A stretch of 64,000 nt of DNA from Gaeumannomyces sp. JS-464. Its lineage: Eukaryota; Ascomycota; Sordariomycetes; Magnaporthales; Magnaporthaceae. Positions 48,648 to 60,632 of this stretch are shown in pieces; within the stretch, counting starts at the first letter, position 1; each line of letters starts with the position of its first letter. The position numbers and the translations under genes are program-made. Under the pieces are notes generated by a model, which did no database searches, was not told where the DNA came from, and was given only the letters and a program-made list of their open reading frames with translations. The DNA lies in NCBI GenBank assembly GCA_002197995.1, contig NGZR01000002.1, positions 2,728,001 through 2,792,000 on the forward strand, written 5' to 3'.

Positions 48648-50228
48648 GAGTAGGGGATGTATCTGGTGAGCCCCGTTATAACTTCATGGAAACAACTGCC
48701 ATTGTGCTCAATATACTCCCTGCCCGGGCCCAGGGCCATACACATTGCGCGATATGGAGCATTCCGAACTAGGGTGTCTGTGTTTGTTCCATATTCAGAG
48801 GCGTAGACAGTGATTGGCAAGTATGTATCTACACAGAACCCCCAGTCGCTGTGGAAGGGTGCCTCCAAGACCGCGGCTCAGCTTCCTTACCGTCCCTGTC
48901 AGGCCACCCTTCTTTGAATATCCCCTCTGAAAATCCGCTTTACTGCTTGGCCCACATCTTCCTGAGCTTGAAGGAGAAGAGGGCTCTCACAGATACTCGG
49001 ATATTAGACGAGATATGCTCGGGTTGGCCACATTTCCGCATACGTCGATGGATCGTCACCTGTAGCTTCTTATTCATCCTTGGATACTCCAACACGACGG
49101 TAGCATATCCAGAGTCACACAACCCATGCAGGCTGCTTTTTATCCCTTTGAGCGATCATGCGGAAGAAGAGAAACAAACAACCGAAAATGCCATGATTGG
49201 CCCAAGAGAGAAGCGGCGAAGACCTCTCCCCGAGAGTTAATGGTTTCTATCCCCCATTAGCAATCGGAAGAACTCGCGGGCCGGCTCCAAAGACACTACC
49301 AGCCTCCGGCGTGCCTCTCTAGGCCGGGTAAGAGTCCCTCTCCGGAGCGGCCCAGAAAGATGCCTTATGCACACAGTGCAACAACTCAGCGGTGACTTGC
49401 GGGTGGGATATTGCAAGAAGACGGCCGTTCCATGGTCCGCGACATTGCTCGTATCCCGGGGCCATATGTGTGTTTCAGGAGGGACGACGGCTCGGGCGTG
49501 TTTTGGCGGCCTCCATGCCGAGCCGGCCGGCTCGGTCTGCCTCCATGGTGTGTTCGCAATTCCTCCGTCCAAGCGTTAAGACGCGCTCGGTAAGACGAAG
49601 CCCCCCTTTTACCACCGAAGGATCCCGCATATGCTAGTGTGTGGCGCTACCCTAACGGACTGGAGGGGGCGTCGGAGTATACGCGCGGCTCCTGAGATGC
49701 TCGGACGGGCATCGCGTCTGATGGGAGTCTGGCGGCCTGGATGAAAAATGACCGAGGCCGATGATCAGGAGGCGATGCCCCATCAGCCCAGTTCTGTGGT
49801 ATTGTCCTGTCTGGCCAGTCCCATGAAGCTCCAAACCGGCTTCCGGAACCCCCAGCCGAGGGCGAATGCTGTCTGTAGTCGTTGGTTGACGCGGCCGGGG
49901 CCAGGCAGCTCTGCAATGCCGCACTCGCTGGCAAGAACCACTAATGCTCCCAGGAACGCAACGAAAGGATAAAAGACACCACTCCCGGCGTCATTTCGCT
50001 TTGTCTTGGGAATTTCAGCCGCTGCCTCGGTTCGCGGCAGCATCTCCCCATCCCGCTTTCCAGCAATACCACGGCTTTAAGAGACGCGAAACTTGCCTTG
50101 CTGTATTTTCTTTCCCCGGCCAGTCCGTTTCGAGGGAGCCTTGGCCCGGTAGTCAGCTACGCTTGGAGGAGAGAGCCTGTCGGCTTTCCCGCCTTGCTCA
50201 TTTTGCCGCTCATCCCGAGCCGCTCTTT

Positions 50229-50256
50229 GGGGGGGGGGGGGGGGGGGGGGGGGGGG
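50229..50256. repeat. poly-G tract (28 G)
   Basis: An uninterrupted run of 28 G residues within gene-poor DNA. Confidence 0.95.
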
Positions 50257-53145
50257 CTGATTTGTATCATCATGCCCCAACCACGAACCTGGCGCCGCCG
50301 CAGGATAGCCGGAGACCGAATCCCGAAAGGGCGAGAGAGCACGGAGCGGCAGCAGACAGGCAAACGCTCATAGTTCGGTACCGAATCTCCCCAAGGCTAT
50401 AGTGATTCAACGGCGGCCGACGATGGTATGTTTAGGCTCCAGATTTGAGTCTCAGTGGAATGCCGCCCAGCTGGGACGACAAGTTTGTCAATGAAAAGGG
50501 CCGAACGATTGCCTGAACAAACCCCGATGCCGAGCCAAAATATCGAGCGGCGGGAGAGGCATGCCGCCGAAATATCCCGTAGCTTTCCGGTCGTTGGGGA
50601 TGCGGTTTCCCGCTCTCGGAGTTGATCACTCACCAACAGCGTCTCCGACATCGCCTCGCGCGACCCGACGTGCCAAATCTGCCGTGAAGACTCAGAGCCG
50701 CTGGAAATCGCATGGAAGCCGAGACTGCCGAGCCTAACCCGGACGCTGGCGTCTTTCTCGTCCAACCCCTCATTCGAAGTCTTAGGGGCTCTCATCCGGG
50801 CCTCCGACAACAGCAGCGGCGCGGCAGGGGCCCCCTTCGCACCACTCCCGGGAAGGGACATAGCGGCACGTTAAAGCCGCTGCTGCGTAAGTACCTATTG
50901 CCGTCAAGGCCACCCGGGATGGGGAGGGCGTTTAGGGCACGGATGGCACGCCTCTCCACCCCCTCCTTTTTTTTTGCCGTCGTATTTTCCGGGCCCCCGG
51001 GTGTAAGCTCCCGTCTGGGCTGCCGCGGTGTGGCGGAGAGAGCCCGCGGCGGGACAAAGTTGGATGCCGGGGCGGCGTGTGACGCGCCTAGACATTGCCC
51101 AATCTGCCCAAGTTGCGCATTTCCTGGAACCTGGAGGCGTCGTTTAAATTGCTGGGGGGGGGTTGGTTACGGGCGATTTGACAGCCCGGCCCAATGGAAG
51201 AAGGCTACCGCCCGGGCGTCAGCAACAGGACCGAGCAACTGACCATCAATGAACCGTAGCTCGCTAGATGTGCATCTGACAGAAAAGGACGGCCCTTTTC
51301 CGGCGCCGCAGTTACCATACCTGCCAACGGGCAAAGATTGCGTCCATAGAAGAGCCACTCTTCTCGAGGAGGGCTTGGTGACTCCCGGGAATTGGTGGAA
51401 GATTTGCCCGGACTCTGGAATGGAGAAGCGTGGGTCTTCGTCCCTTCTCACTGCCTGCCCGACTAACGTGATGTCTACCTAGTCCGGCCGCACAAAATCT
51501 TCCCCGAGGTTAAAGATTGGAAGGGGCAAGTTACTGCCGCGGCGGGAGCTGGAAAGCATCAAACGCTTTTTTGTGACGAAGCCCGAATTCTTCCCGAAGC
51601 ATAGGCACTAGATCCAGCGACGGACAATTTCCATCCGGACTCGGGATCGTCTGAATGACAGTGGTCCGGTGATGATCTTGGGCGATCTTCGAGGCACGAC
51701 GTGCCTCTCACTCGGATCTAAGAAGATGAGACGAGGGAAGACGCCACGAAGGTCACGTTGATGCCGCCAGGAGCCTCTCGCTCTAGCACGGTCGGGACAC
51801 AAGACAATGGGCATCCAAGACAAGCACATGGGCACCGGTGGACCTTTGCGCTAAAAGAAGAATTGCCTCAAATGAGGTACGAGAGAAAATAGACGCGAAT
51901 TTGAGCGAATCTACAAAACTCCAGCCGATGCGCGATGGGCGTGTATCAGCCGCCGTTTCGAATCTAAGAGCGCCACCCGTCCAAGGTCCAACTTGAATCC
52001 CATGTCGGTTCATGGCCGCTACGGCAGTACCATCCCATGATCCAGAAGACAGGAGCCGTCCGAATGTGCGTGTCCCGGGAGTTGCGACGGTCGGACGGGC
52101 GCATTGCCTTCCTGGTCAATAGCAATCCTTCCAGGCATATTTTGGCAAAGCAAGCTCAGTTCTCGGAAGCGCAAACGTAGGCCAGATGCTAGGGTAGCAT
52201 CCGGGCGATGCCATGCTGGGGTAGATGGAAGGACGGTTCATGGGCATGGGGACAGTTGTCGTATTCCCTGGAAAAAAACAAACCAAAAAACCATTGCAGA
52301 GGGTTCCATCCCAGGCCGCTTTGCCAGCACAGATGCGGAGGAGGTTTGTGCGTGTGTGCGTGCGTCTGCCAACCAGCGGCCCAGAAAAACGTTGGCTTCG
52401 CGACTGCCACCTACCTGAGCGAGCATCTCAACCGGGGCTCAACAATCGTTACCGATGCGGAGATGACATGTCGGCGAGATGCCTGCGTGGAACAAGCCGC
52501 CGCGTGTCGTGGACGGCGAATGGAATCGGGCACTCGCTCATCTTTTAGCCGTATGCGGGCGGCCTCGTTTACGGAGAGCTCAGCACTTGCTGACGCCCTA
52601 AGGGTCCTTAGATTACCGGAGGCCGGGGTACTGGCTGGCTGGGCTACCACACCCTCCTCCAAGACACGCCTCAACAAGCGATGTTGGGTTGGTGCAGGGC
52701 ACCTGGACATGGCACACAGTCTTTGGTCCCTCGCTACAAGGAGGAGGAGGAGGAGGCCAATGCACCGAGGACGTTGGCAGATTTGTGTGAGCTGGTTAGC
52801 CTTCGCTAGTGAAGTGGTAGCGAAGAACGGTGGGTGGCCGTTGGCAGCGAGCCGCTTTTAGAACAGCTCTCAGCGCGGCACCACACTAGAGGCGCCGGGA
52901 GCGAGCAGCCCGGTTATTGACCACAGCGCTAAAAAGGCAACGGCGGCGCAAAAGTAAGACAAAAGTTTCCCGTGCGTGCTTCGGCGGGGGGGGAGCGCTC
53001 CATGCCTGGTCCGAGCTTGGCATTTCCGGGCACAGCCCGGGCGGCAGGACATTGCCGGGCAGCCTGGCCGGTGGACATGTGACGGGGAGTGGCGTCGCAG
53101 ACGGGCTATCCCTCCATGGACTTGGTGCAGATGTGCTCCGCAGGG

Positions 53146-53148
<3 letters not shown>

Positions 53149-53177
<29 letters not shown>
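53149..53177. repeat. (TG)n microsatellite
   Basis: About fourteen perfect TG repeats. Confidence 0.95.
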
Positions 53178-53179
<2 letters not shown>

Positions 53180-56100
53180 CATGGAAGGGAGAACGTGCAG
53201 AAGAGATATGAGCTGGCACGCTGGCAGGGCTGGGGGAAACAGCCGGATGGGGTCGCAGGCGGCTTGGGATAATTACTGATCGATACCCATGCACATGTGG
53301 TGGCCGTGCTGAGACAAACAGAGACGAACAACAGCTGCATTCGGCAGAAGATGCCTGTATTATAGTGGTCCCCATGCACCCCGTTTTGTTGGAAAGACAA
53401 AAAAAAAGGGGGGGGAGGATCTTCAGGCCAAACTAGCCGAAGCCCTGTGCCGAAGCTGCCGTGCTGCCGTGCTTCCCTGCGGGCATCAACATATTTGGCC
53501 GACTGAGAGATGATGTGAGCGCATTTTACTCTGCAGGGTGCAACGTCAAGTCTGGTTTCCTGCCCGGTTGGGGTGCGTCGTGTCGTGGCCCAGGCGGTCT
53601 GGTCTGGTTGGTGGGATGGGCCCCTCAGATGGGATGCAGAGGGACAAGTGAGGGATCAGAAATCAGAAAAAAGGCAGCAGAAGCGATGCAACGCCGGCCC
53701 TTGGGAGCCGATATTGCGTGGTGCGCGGGTGCACTACCGCACTACCGAGCCTTTGCCCCGGCGCGCCCAATCAGCAGAGGTGCCGATCGTGTGGGATCCA
53801 GTGGTCGTGCTGCAGATTAGACGAAGGAACGGCGGCCGCCTGAGTGGGTGTGGGCGCCAACCAGGAAGCGGCTCCAATGGACGGCCGCAGTGTGCAATGT
53901 GCAGCGCGAGGTGTGCAGAGCTCGGTGGGCTTGCGTCGCCTGGATAGGTTGTTTGTGTCTGGTGATCAATGTGATGGACCACGGCCGGCACTGCAGGCAG
54001 CCCGGGCTCTGCACACCTCTCTCTATCTCAGTCTCTGTCTCGCTCTCACCCGAAGCACCGGCCGAGCTCTTTCCCGTTCCACATTCCAGCCCATGTTTGC
54101 CTGGCTGGGTCCAGCCTAAACGGGGAGGACGCCGGTGCGGGCAGAAAGCTTGACGCATAAAAGACCCGCTGGCTGACGGGCAGCCGGCTGGTGCACTGGC
54201 CGGCCCTCCTCCTGGGTGCAAGCAACGGCTTGCGTGATTCAATGGGACGTGTCGCTTTCACAGCACGGGCTCGCCCTTATCTCCGTGCTAATGGTGTGAT
54301 TCCCAGAACCCGTTCGGGGGGGGCTGTTCGCTAAAGAGGGCGAGGAACAACCTACCCTTGCCTGTGATGGGCTGCCCATTTTGTCCCCTTTTTTTTTTTT
54401 TTTTTCTTTTTGGTTATTCACCCTCGGGTGTTGTCTCCATTCGCCGGCGTGTGGAGCTATGACGGTAAAATTCCCCAATCCGGAAAAGACACCAAGCCGC
54501 TAAACGAGATGATCGAGGTGGGTGTTTGTGTAACCCCAGACAGACCCTTGATAGTTTGCTTGATCACACCGGCCAGAGACGGCAGCGGTGTGCTTCAGGG
54601 CAACAAACAGAGAGGAGAGCCTGACCAAAATGGAGAAAAAAAGGCCGGCGAGGAAACTAACAAAATCATCAGGGAACAAAATTCCCCTAGCGCCCGACCA
54701 AACCACACAGGGCGCTGAGCTCAGACCTGGCATTGAGCCGTGACCCGGAACAACCCAACCCAGCTCCCAGGTTCCAGGACAACCTACATTTGGGGTTGGG
54801 AAAGCTGTTGCGATAGGCTCATGGAAAGGGTAGCACCACACTTCTCCCCCACCATCACTAGCAGTGTTTATTCGCAAAGGACACAACAACAGACCACCAA
54901 TTGCCCTGCGTGCAGCCACTGGCGGCAATTCAGCGCGCAACTGCCCACCAAGGGTAGCCGTTTAGGAACTGGTTGCTCCAAAGGAGACGGCAGACGTCAA
55001 AGGGAATGAGTACAAAACAGACTAGGTATGGCCGGAGAGACGGACGGGTACTTCCGGCGACAGTGTCCTGGGCAGCGACGATCGTCGTGTCGAATCACCA
55101 AGTCGAAGTCCCGAGACCCTTGCCTGAGGAGGAGGTCTGTGGCAGCTGACGGTGGTACATACTTGGCAGGTCGGCAGGAGGGCAGGCGGAAACAGTGAGT
55201 GCACTCGCTCCATCATCGAGGCCTCATATCCACCGTGGTCCGGAACGAGCTCGCCGTCTCAACCACCCACGCCACCCCACCGAGCAGCTCTTGGGGAGAG
55301 ACAGAGTCAAGATGGTGTGGCACTGTGGCAGCACGCAAACCGGGATTTCTGGCCCAGCGTTGCATTGGCCATGGAAAGCTCCACACACCCGCTGCCCGAG
55401 CCGTGATAAACCGGGCAGGTTCCCCCCTTGCCTTTTTGTTTCTTCGTCCTCCTCCCCCACCACCCTTGTCCGGAATGCTGTCATGATGGTTGCTCGCTGA
55501 CTGGCCCGGGCTCTGCTTACGAAGGCGGGTGCGCATGAGGGGCACCACGTTGCGCTGCACCACCCCTCCGCGGGTGGCCGCTGGGTGTGGTGTGGTCCAA
55601 TAAAGCCCCCGTAAAGAAGCAGATATTGCAACACTCATCTCGACCAAACGGGGCGACGACGGTCGGAAGTGAATGACCGGTAAGGGGAATGATTGCAGAA
55701 GAACCCTTGGTCGACTTGCTGGTGGAGCCATCATCCTCGGCCACCTGCGCCGCCCAAGACGTTGGTGCTGAGTAGTGAGTGTTGGATGGAAGGGAGTCGG
55801 CTACCATGCCTGGCTCTCGTCTCCTTGGACTTGTGTTTCAGTCTTTTCCCGACTTAGGGATGGGTATCGTCGACTCGCATCCGAGCAGGCCAGGGCATAT
55901 TTGCCCAACCATCTGGACGTTGCTGCCTCTAGCCTGCTGCACCATAATAGTCGAAGGAAGGGTAAATTCATGCCTGCCCCGGGTTGAGAGTGAAGCTACA
56001 CAGCGACAGGACTAGCGCCGTGGAGAGGGAGAAAGGCGCCAAGAAAGACAAAATAAACTGGTAACTCCTTTTGGGGTGGTGGCTAGCTGATATGGTACGA

Positions 56101-56226
56101 TTACTGTGCGTGACCGCCGGCATCTTCAACAGGGGCCCCAGGTCGACCCGGGACCCGGTCCGGCGTCGAGGCGCAGGCTAAAGATCGGCAGGCGGCCGGG
56201 TTGGAAAGGGAAAGAAACGCACACGC

Positions 56227-56227
<1 letters not shown>

Positions 56228-56254
<27 letters not shown>
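56228..56254. repeat. (CAG)n microsatellite
   Basis: About nine CAG triplets in non-coding sequence. On the minus strand they make a run of Cys codons in a short open frame that I reject. Confidence 0.93.
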
Positions 56255-56257
<3 letters not shown>

Positions 56258-58554
56258 CCAGAACCACAACATCGGAAAGCCAATAAGGAGAAGTGAGGAC
56301 GGGTAGTTAACCGAAAGTGGGACAGTGGCAGCCAGCCCCTAAAGCGGTGGCATGTGGCTCATCGGACTTCGAAGCGAGAGGCGGAACAAGAAGCAAAGGG
56401 AAGAGTGAAAAAAAAAAAAGGAAAAAAAAGAAAAAGAAAAAAAGCAAAGTTGCACAGGTCGGTCAGCGATTAGGCCGCAGCCGGTGAGTGTTTGGGATGG
56501 TGGGGTGGATGCGAAGGAAGGTGGGCCTCGCCTGCCGTGTGTGATTCCAGCTTCCCGGCTTTCCAGCTCCTCATCTCTCGCGCCGTCTGAGTGGGCGGGA
56601 AAGATAATGGGGGAACACCACATCAGCAAACACAGTCGCACGTGCGCACACATACACGCGCCAGACACCAGGCCCGGATTTCCACTCAGGGGATAGCGGC
56701 GCGTCCTGAGGCTGATTGGCCGCCTGGAAACAAGGCGAGAGAGAGGTTCGCCTCCCCGGCTGTCGTGTGGTGGTTCCGTGTCGTCAGGGCCGGCCGACGC
56801 AGCATATTCGGGCACCTGTCACGTTCGTTTCCTCTGGACGGCGAGCCGAGGCTGCGCCCCGGCTCCAGGTTGTTGTTGGCCGGGCTCCCCTGGCTTGGGC
56901 AGCCTCCATGTTCGGTTCGTTGGTGTCCCCTCCGCCGTGGGCAGCAGGTGGCCCCAGGCCCGTCCAGGCTGGGCTGTCCTGGTCATCTCGGTGGTTTCCG
57001 TTTCCCGACAAACAAACGCGGCCAGCCCGCCCGCGTGGGGCTCCATTAGCACAGACGGATGGACAGCGTCCCCACAGCGAAGCAGGGACCAGGGCCTGAT
57101 GGATTATCCAGTCCGAGGTGTTGGTGCATGTTGGATTTGTGTCCACATCAGAGAAACCCACCGCACTGTGCAGATACGAGGATGCAAATGCACATTTTAA
57201 TGCTAGAGCCGGAGCCCAGCGGGCTTCCACCCATTGATGGCATCGACAGACGGCACGGCTAATGGTATTGGCCATTGGGGAGCCCGCCCAACAGGCATAA
57301 CATGACACGGGACGCAGGAGAAGCGAGAAAATCGAGGGGAAACCGAATCGGCTGTGTTTGAGGGCTCGAGGAGTTTGGTTTCATTGCTCCGGGTTGTGGC
57401 GGAAGGCGCATTGGTGCTGGTCAGGCAGGAAGGAAAGAGGGCAAAGTCACCAGGCAGCTGTGCCTGCCTCCCTTTTTCCACGCGAGGCGGCGTTTATGGT
57501 TGCGTCACTGCCCTTGGGATCTCCTTCCTCTCCCACCATTCTTCGTTTCTTTTGCGCCCTCGGCTCTTTCCTTCCTTTTTTCTTCTCTCACTATTGGCCC
57601 CCTAGTCCATATCAATCGGCCAATATTTGCTCGTGGCGGCCATCTGTCCCGCCTCGCTGTGCACCACGCACCGGGCACGCATGTGCACGCCCCAAGGATG
57701 CCTGTGGCGCTCCAGCTCGCCCCAGCCAGTGTCCCCATGCCCAGCACGCGCGCCCACTCTCGTTTCTCGTCCCCCATGTCCCCGCTCCTTGGCCGGCGGA
57801 GACGGCTGTCTTGCGGGCGGGCTGTCTTGGACCCACGGCAGGATGGTACCATGCAGGCGACACGCAGATTGGTTAGGGCCCGCCGCCTAGCGTGCCGCTG
57901 GAGCCCCGACCCCTGGCCACAGGGGGCCTGCTGCTGGGTTGGCTAATGCCATCTCATCGGCCTCTGCGCAGCGACGACGCCGGCGGGGCGGCCAGCCATG
58001 GAGGAGGCCAAGTGGATTGCTGGCACCACGCTATTGAACCCAACCCTGGGCACTCGTTCCCCTGCGCCGGGCCATCGTGGTTTCGTCGTTTGGCTTGGTG
58101 GCCAATCACCCGCCCCGGCGCCGCGAGCCTGCCTACCATCACCTGGCTCTTGCACACATCGGATTGATATCCCACCGCAGCGCTAACGGCTGTCCACCGT
58201 GCCGTCGTCCCCGTCCCAAGCACTGGACGACACGCCGGCGGCCCCATACGTTCCCACTGCCCTACTACGTAGCCTTTCTCGCTGCAACAAAAGTCCGGCC
58301 CGTTGATGACGGGCGGGAGGGCTGATCCTGTCGGCCCCGTTTTACCCATCTTCTAACCCTTAACCACCCCATCGTTGCCTGCCAACTTGCCAGAATACCC
58401 CAGGCCAGACAGGATCCGAGGTCTGGACACCTGATTGCTACACCTTTGCCTACTGCCGTGTTTGCTGTGCCGCCTGGGTTCAGGTACAGGCCGGTGCCTG
58501 CCCACGGCAACTGCAGTAAGGCAGGTTGTATCCTTAATATATGCTCCCACACAT

Positions 58555-58556
<2 letters not shown>

Positions 58557-58588
<32 letters not shown>
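58557..58588. repeat. (AGGC)n microsatellite
   Basis: Eight copies of AGGC/GGCA in gene-poor sequence. Confidence 0.95.
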
Positions 58589-58589
<1 letters not shown>

Positions 58590-58706
58590 CAAGCCGGCTA
58601 GGGGGTGCCTTTTTAGCTAACACGCACCCCCATCAACGCGCGCCCACCCGTGTCCTTGCCTCCCTGCGCTGTGCGACGACCCTACATACATATCCACTCA
58701 GCGGGA

Positions 58707-58748
58707 CCCATGCTCCCATGCTCCCATGCTCCCATGCTCCCATGCTCC
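58707..58748. repeat. 8-bp minisatellite (CCCATGCT)n
   Basis: Five tandem copies of an 8-base unit CCCATGCT. It lies about 120 bases after the (AGGC)n array and about 1.9 kb before the velvet gene. Confidence 0.93.
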
Positions 58749-60632
58749 TTGTTACCTTGTCCCACGCCGACTGCGAGTAGACTTGGGATCAACAAGGTCA
58801 GCGCAACGCCACTGTGAGTGCACACACTCCCACACTCCATATACGGAGCGCTTGTGGTCAAAGTGGACCGACAGCCACTTCCGCGCTCGCCGTTCCCCAG
58901 ATATTAGACTGTCTCCATTTGCGCACACCCTCTCGTCCACTACGCCATGCGCTCGCCACGGCCATCCCTCTCATTATACCCGTGCTTCCGCCTCGGTAGG
59001 GCCGCACTTCTACCATACCCCATGTACGGACGCGCAGTGGGCAACTACGTAGGCTGCTTCCCAGGTAGGCAGGCTGTCTAACCTACCTCCCTAGCTGGGT
59101 GCATAGACCGGCCAAGTAATACCCACCTCACCCCAGCCGCATTTACCCTAATACATAAGGCTCTTTGGTCTCCGAGAGAGAGACTTGCAACCCCAGAACG
59201 AAAAAGTTTGTCCTGTCCTGGTTTGTTTTATCTGCCCGTGCTTACCTGCAGCGACGGCATCCTTCTCGAGCCTTGTCTGGGACCACTCTACCCGCCTTGG
59301 AGAGGGAGTATACTGGCAGCCGCTATTGGTGCAGCCTCTCTCAATCTCTCACGCAACCTTTTCGTCACTCGGCTCTTCCAGATCGATATGAAATAGCTCA
59401 GACACCCCTGGCATGATCCGCAGAGGTTGCAAGACTCTGCTTCGCCCGTCGAGCACCTTATACCCGCTGCGTGCGTACTTATATGCCGGTTGTGCCCACT
59501 CCTGCTGCCTCGATACGCAGCCGAGGGCACATCGCATGGCTGGTATGCATATATTACAACATACATCCACCACACGCCCACACCCACCTCGACAGCATCC
59601 ACACCCACTCCTCTAAATAAGTCGTCCCCGCCCGCACCTCACGCCAGAACAACGCACACAGCTGCTAGCTGCGATCTTGGTCCTCTGCCGGAGCACCCTC
59701 GACCAGTGTGCACAGTCTGACGTTACTCGCCAAAGTCAACCCGGACCGAGATCGCATTGCGAGGGCTGGCGCAGGAAGAAAAGTAAGGAGGAAGGAAGGA
59801 GCGGAAAAGCAATTACACAGAAAAAAAAAAAGCAAACAACACGAGAATTCGGCAGCGAACAACCGCAGCAGGCGCCACTCACACCGGTCTGTCTGCTTGC
59901 CCTTACCGACATTGGCCTGATCTTCGGCGCTTCTCTTTGGCTTTATTTTCTTGTCATTTTTCTCCATTGTTCTTTTTTTTTTTTTCTCCTCTGCGCCCCC
60001 AGACTCGTCGTCCACCCTTTTTGGTCTCGCCAATGCCCGCACGACCGCAGGCGAGCGAGACCAACTGCAAATAATATCGGAACCGCTGCCATCACCCGCG
60101 TCAAATACTTCCTTAGCCAAGACCTGGTGCGACGCAGAGGTGTGGGTTTTGGAGGAGCAAAGACTGGCACCAGAGACAAGAAACCCTTTCCCGCGTCGCG
60201 CCACGAGTAACCCTCTGCACAAGTTCCGGGTCTCACTCATATGCGGCTGGCCGTATCACCATTCGTCCTTGTCCCGGAGACGCAGGCCTGATTGCCCTCG
60301 CTTTCGCTCCCAAAGGCCACCTGCACACAGGGCTCGGAGCCACACCTCGACTCGACAGCCACTCAGAAGCCGCCTGGCCATCCCGATCAGAGGCAGGCGG
60401 CGACCACTGTCTGCCAGGCCGGTAGGTGAGCCCTCTGGTAAACGCCGGCTGCCGTCGCCCGCGCAGCCGAGACAAGGGTGCGCCCGGCCTCAGAGCCAGT
60501 CAGTTGCTGATACCAAGGCGTGACACAGGAAACCCTAGCCGTCGCCATACATTTCTCCCTGGCCCCGTCTGCTGCTGCTCCTCGGGCCTCATAACCAGGT
60601 TCCCTCTCGTCTTCGGCGTCCCCACCTCCCTC

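Larger units (their letters stand above)
48648..60632. other. gene-poor stretch upstream of the velvet gene
   Basis: About 12 kb with no supportable gene. Open frames are short, overlapping on both strands and without motifs. The sequence has a 28-base G run, (TG)n, (CAG)n and (AGGC)n microsatellites, a five-copy 8-bp minisatellite, a 10-base G run near 51149 and several T- or A-rich tracts (54389-54415, 56406-56445, 59972-59990). The part from 49,250 to 52,860 differs in texture and could contain decayed transposon or gene relics, but nothing is recognisable. The final kilobase is probably promoter and 5' UTR of the velvet gene. Confidence 0.6.

Noticed and set aside
56101..56283. Cys-rich minus-strand peptide
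   Set aside because: The Cys run is only the CAG microsatellite read on the other strand.
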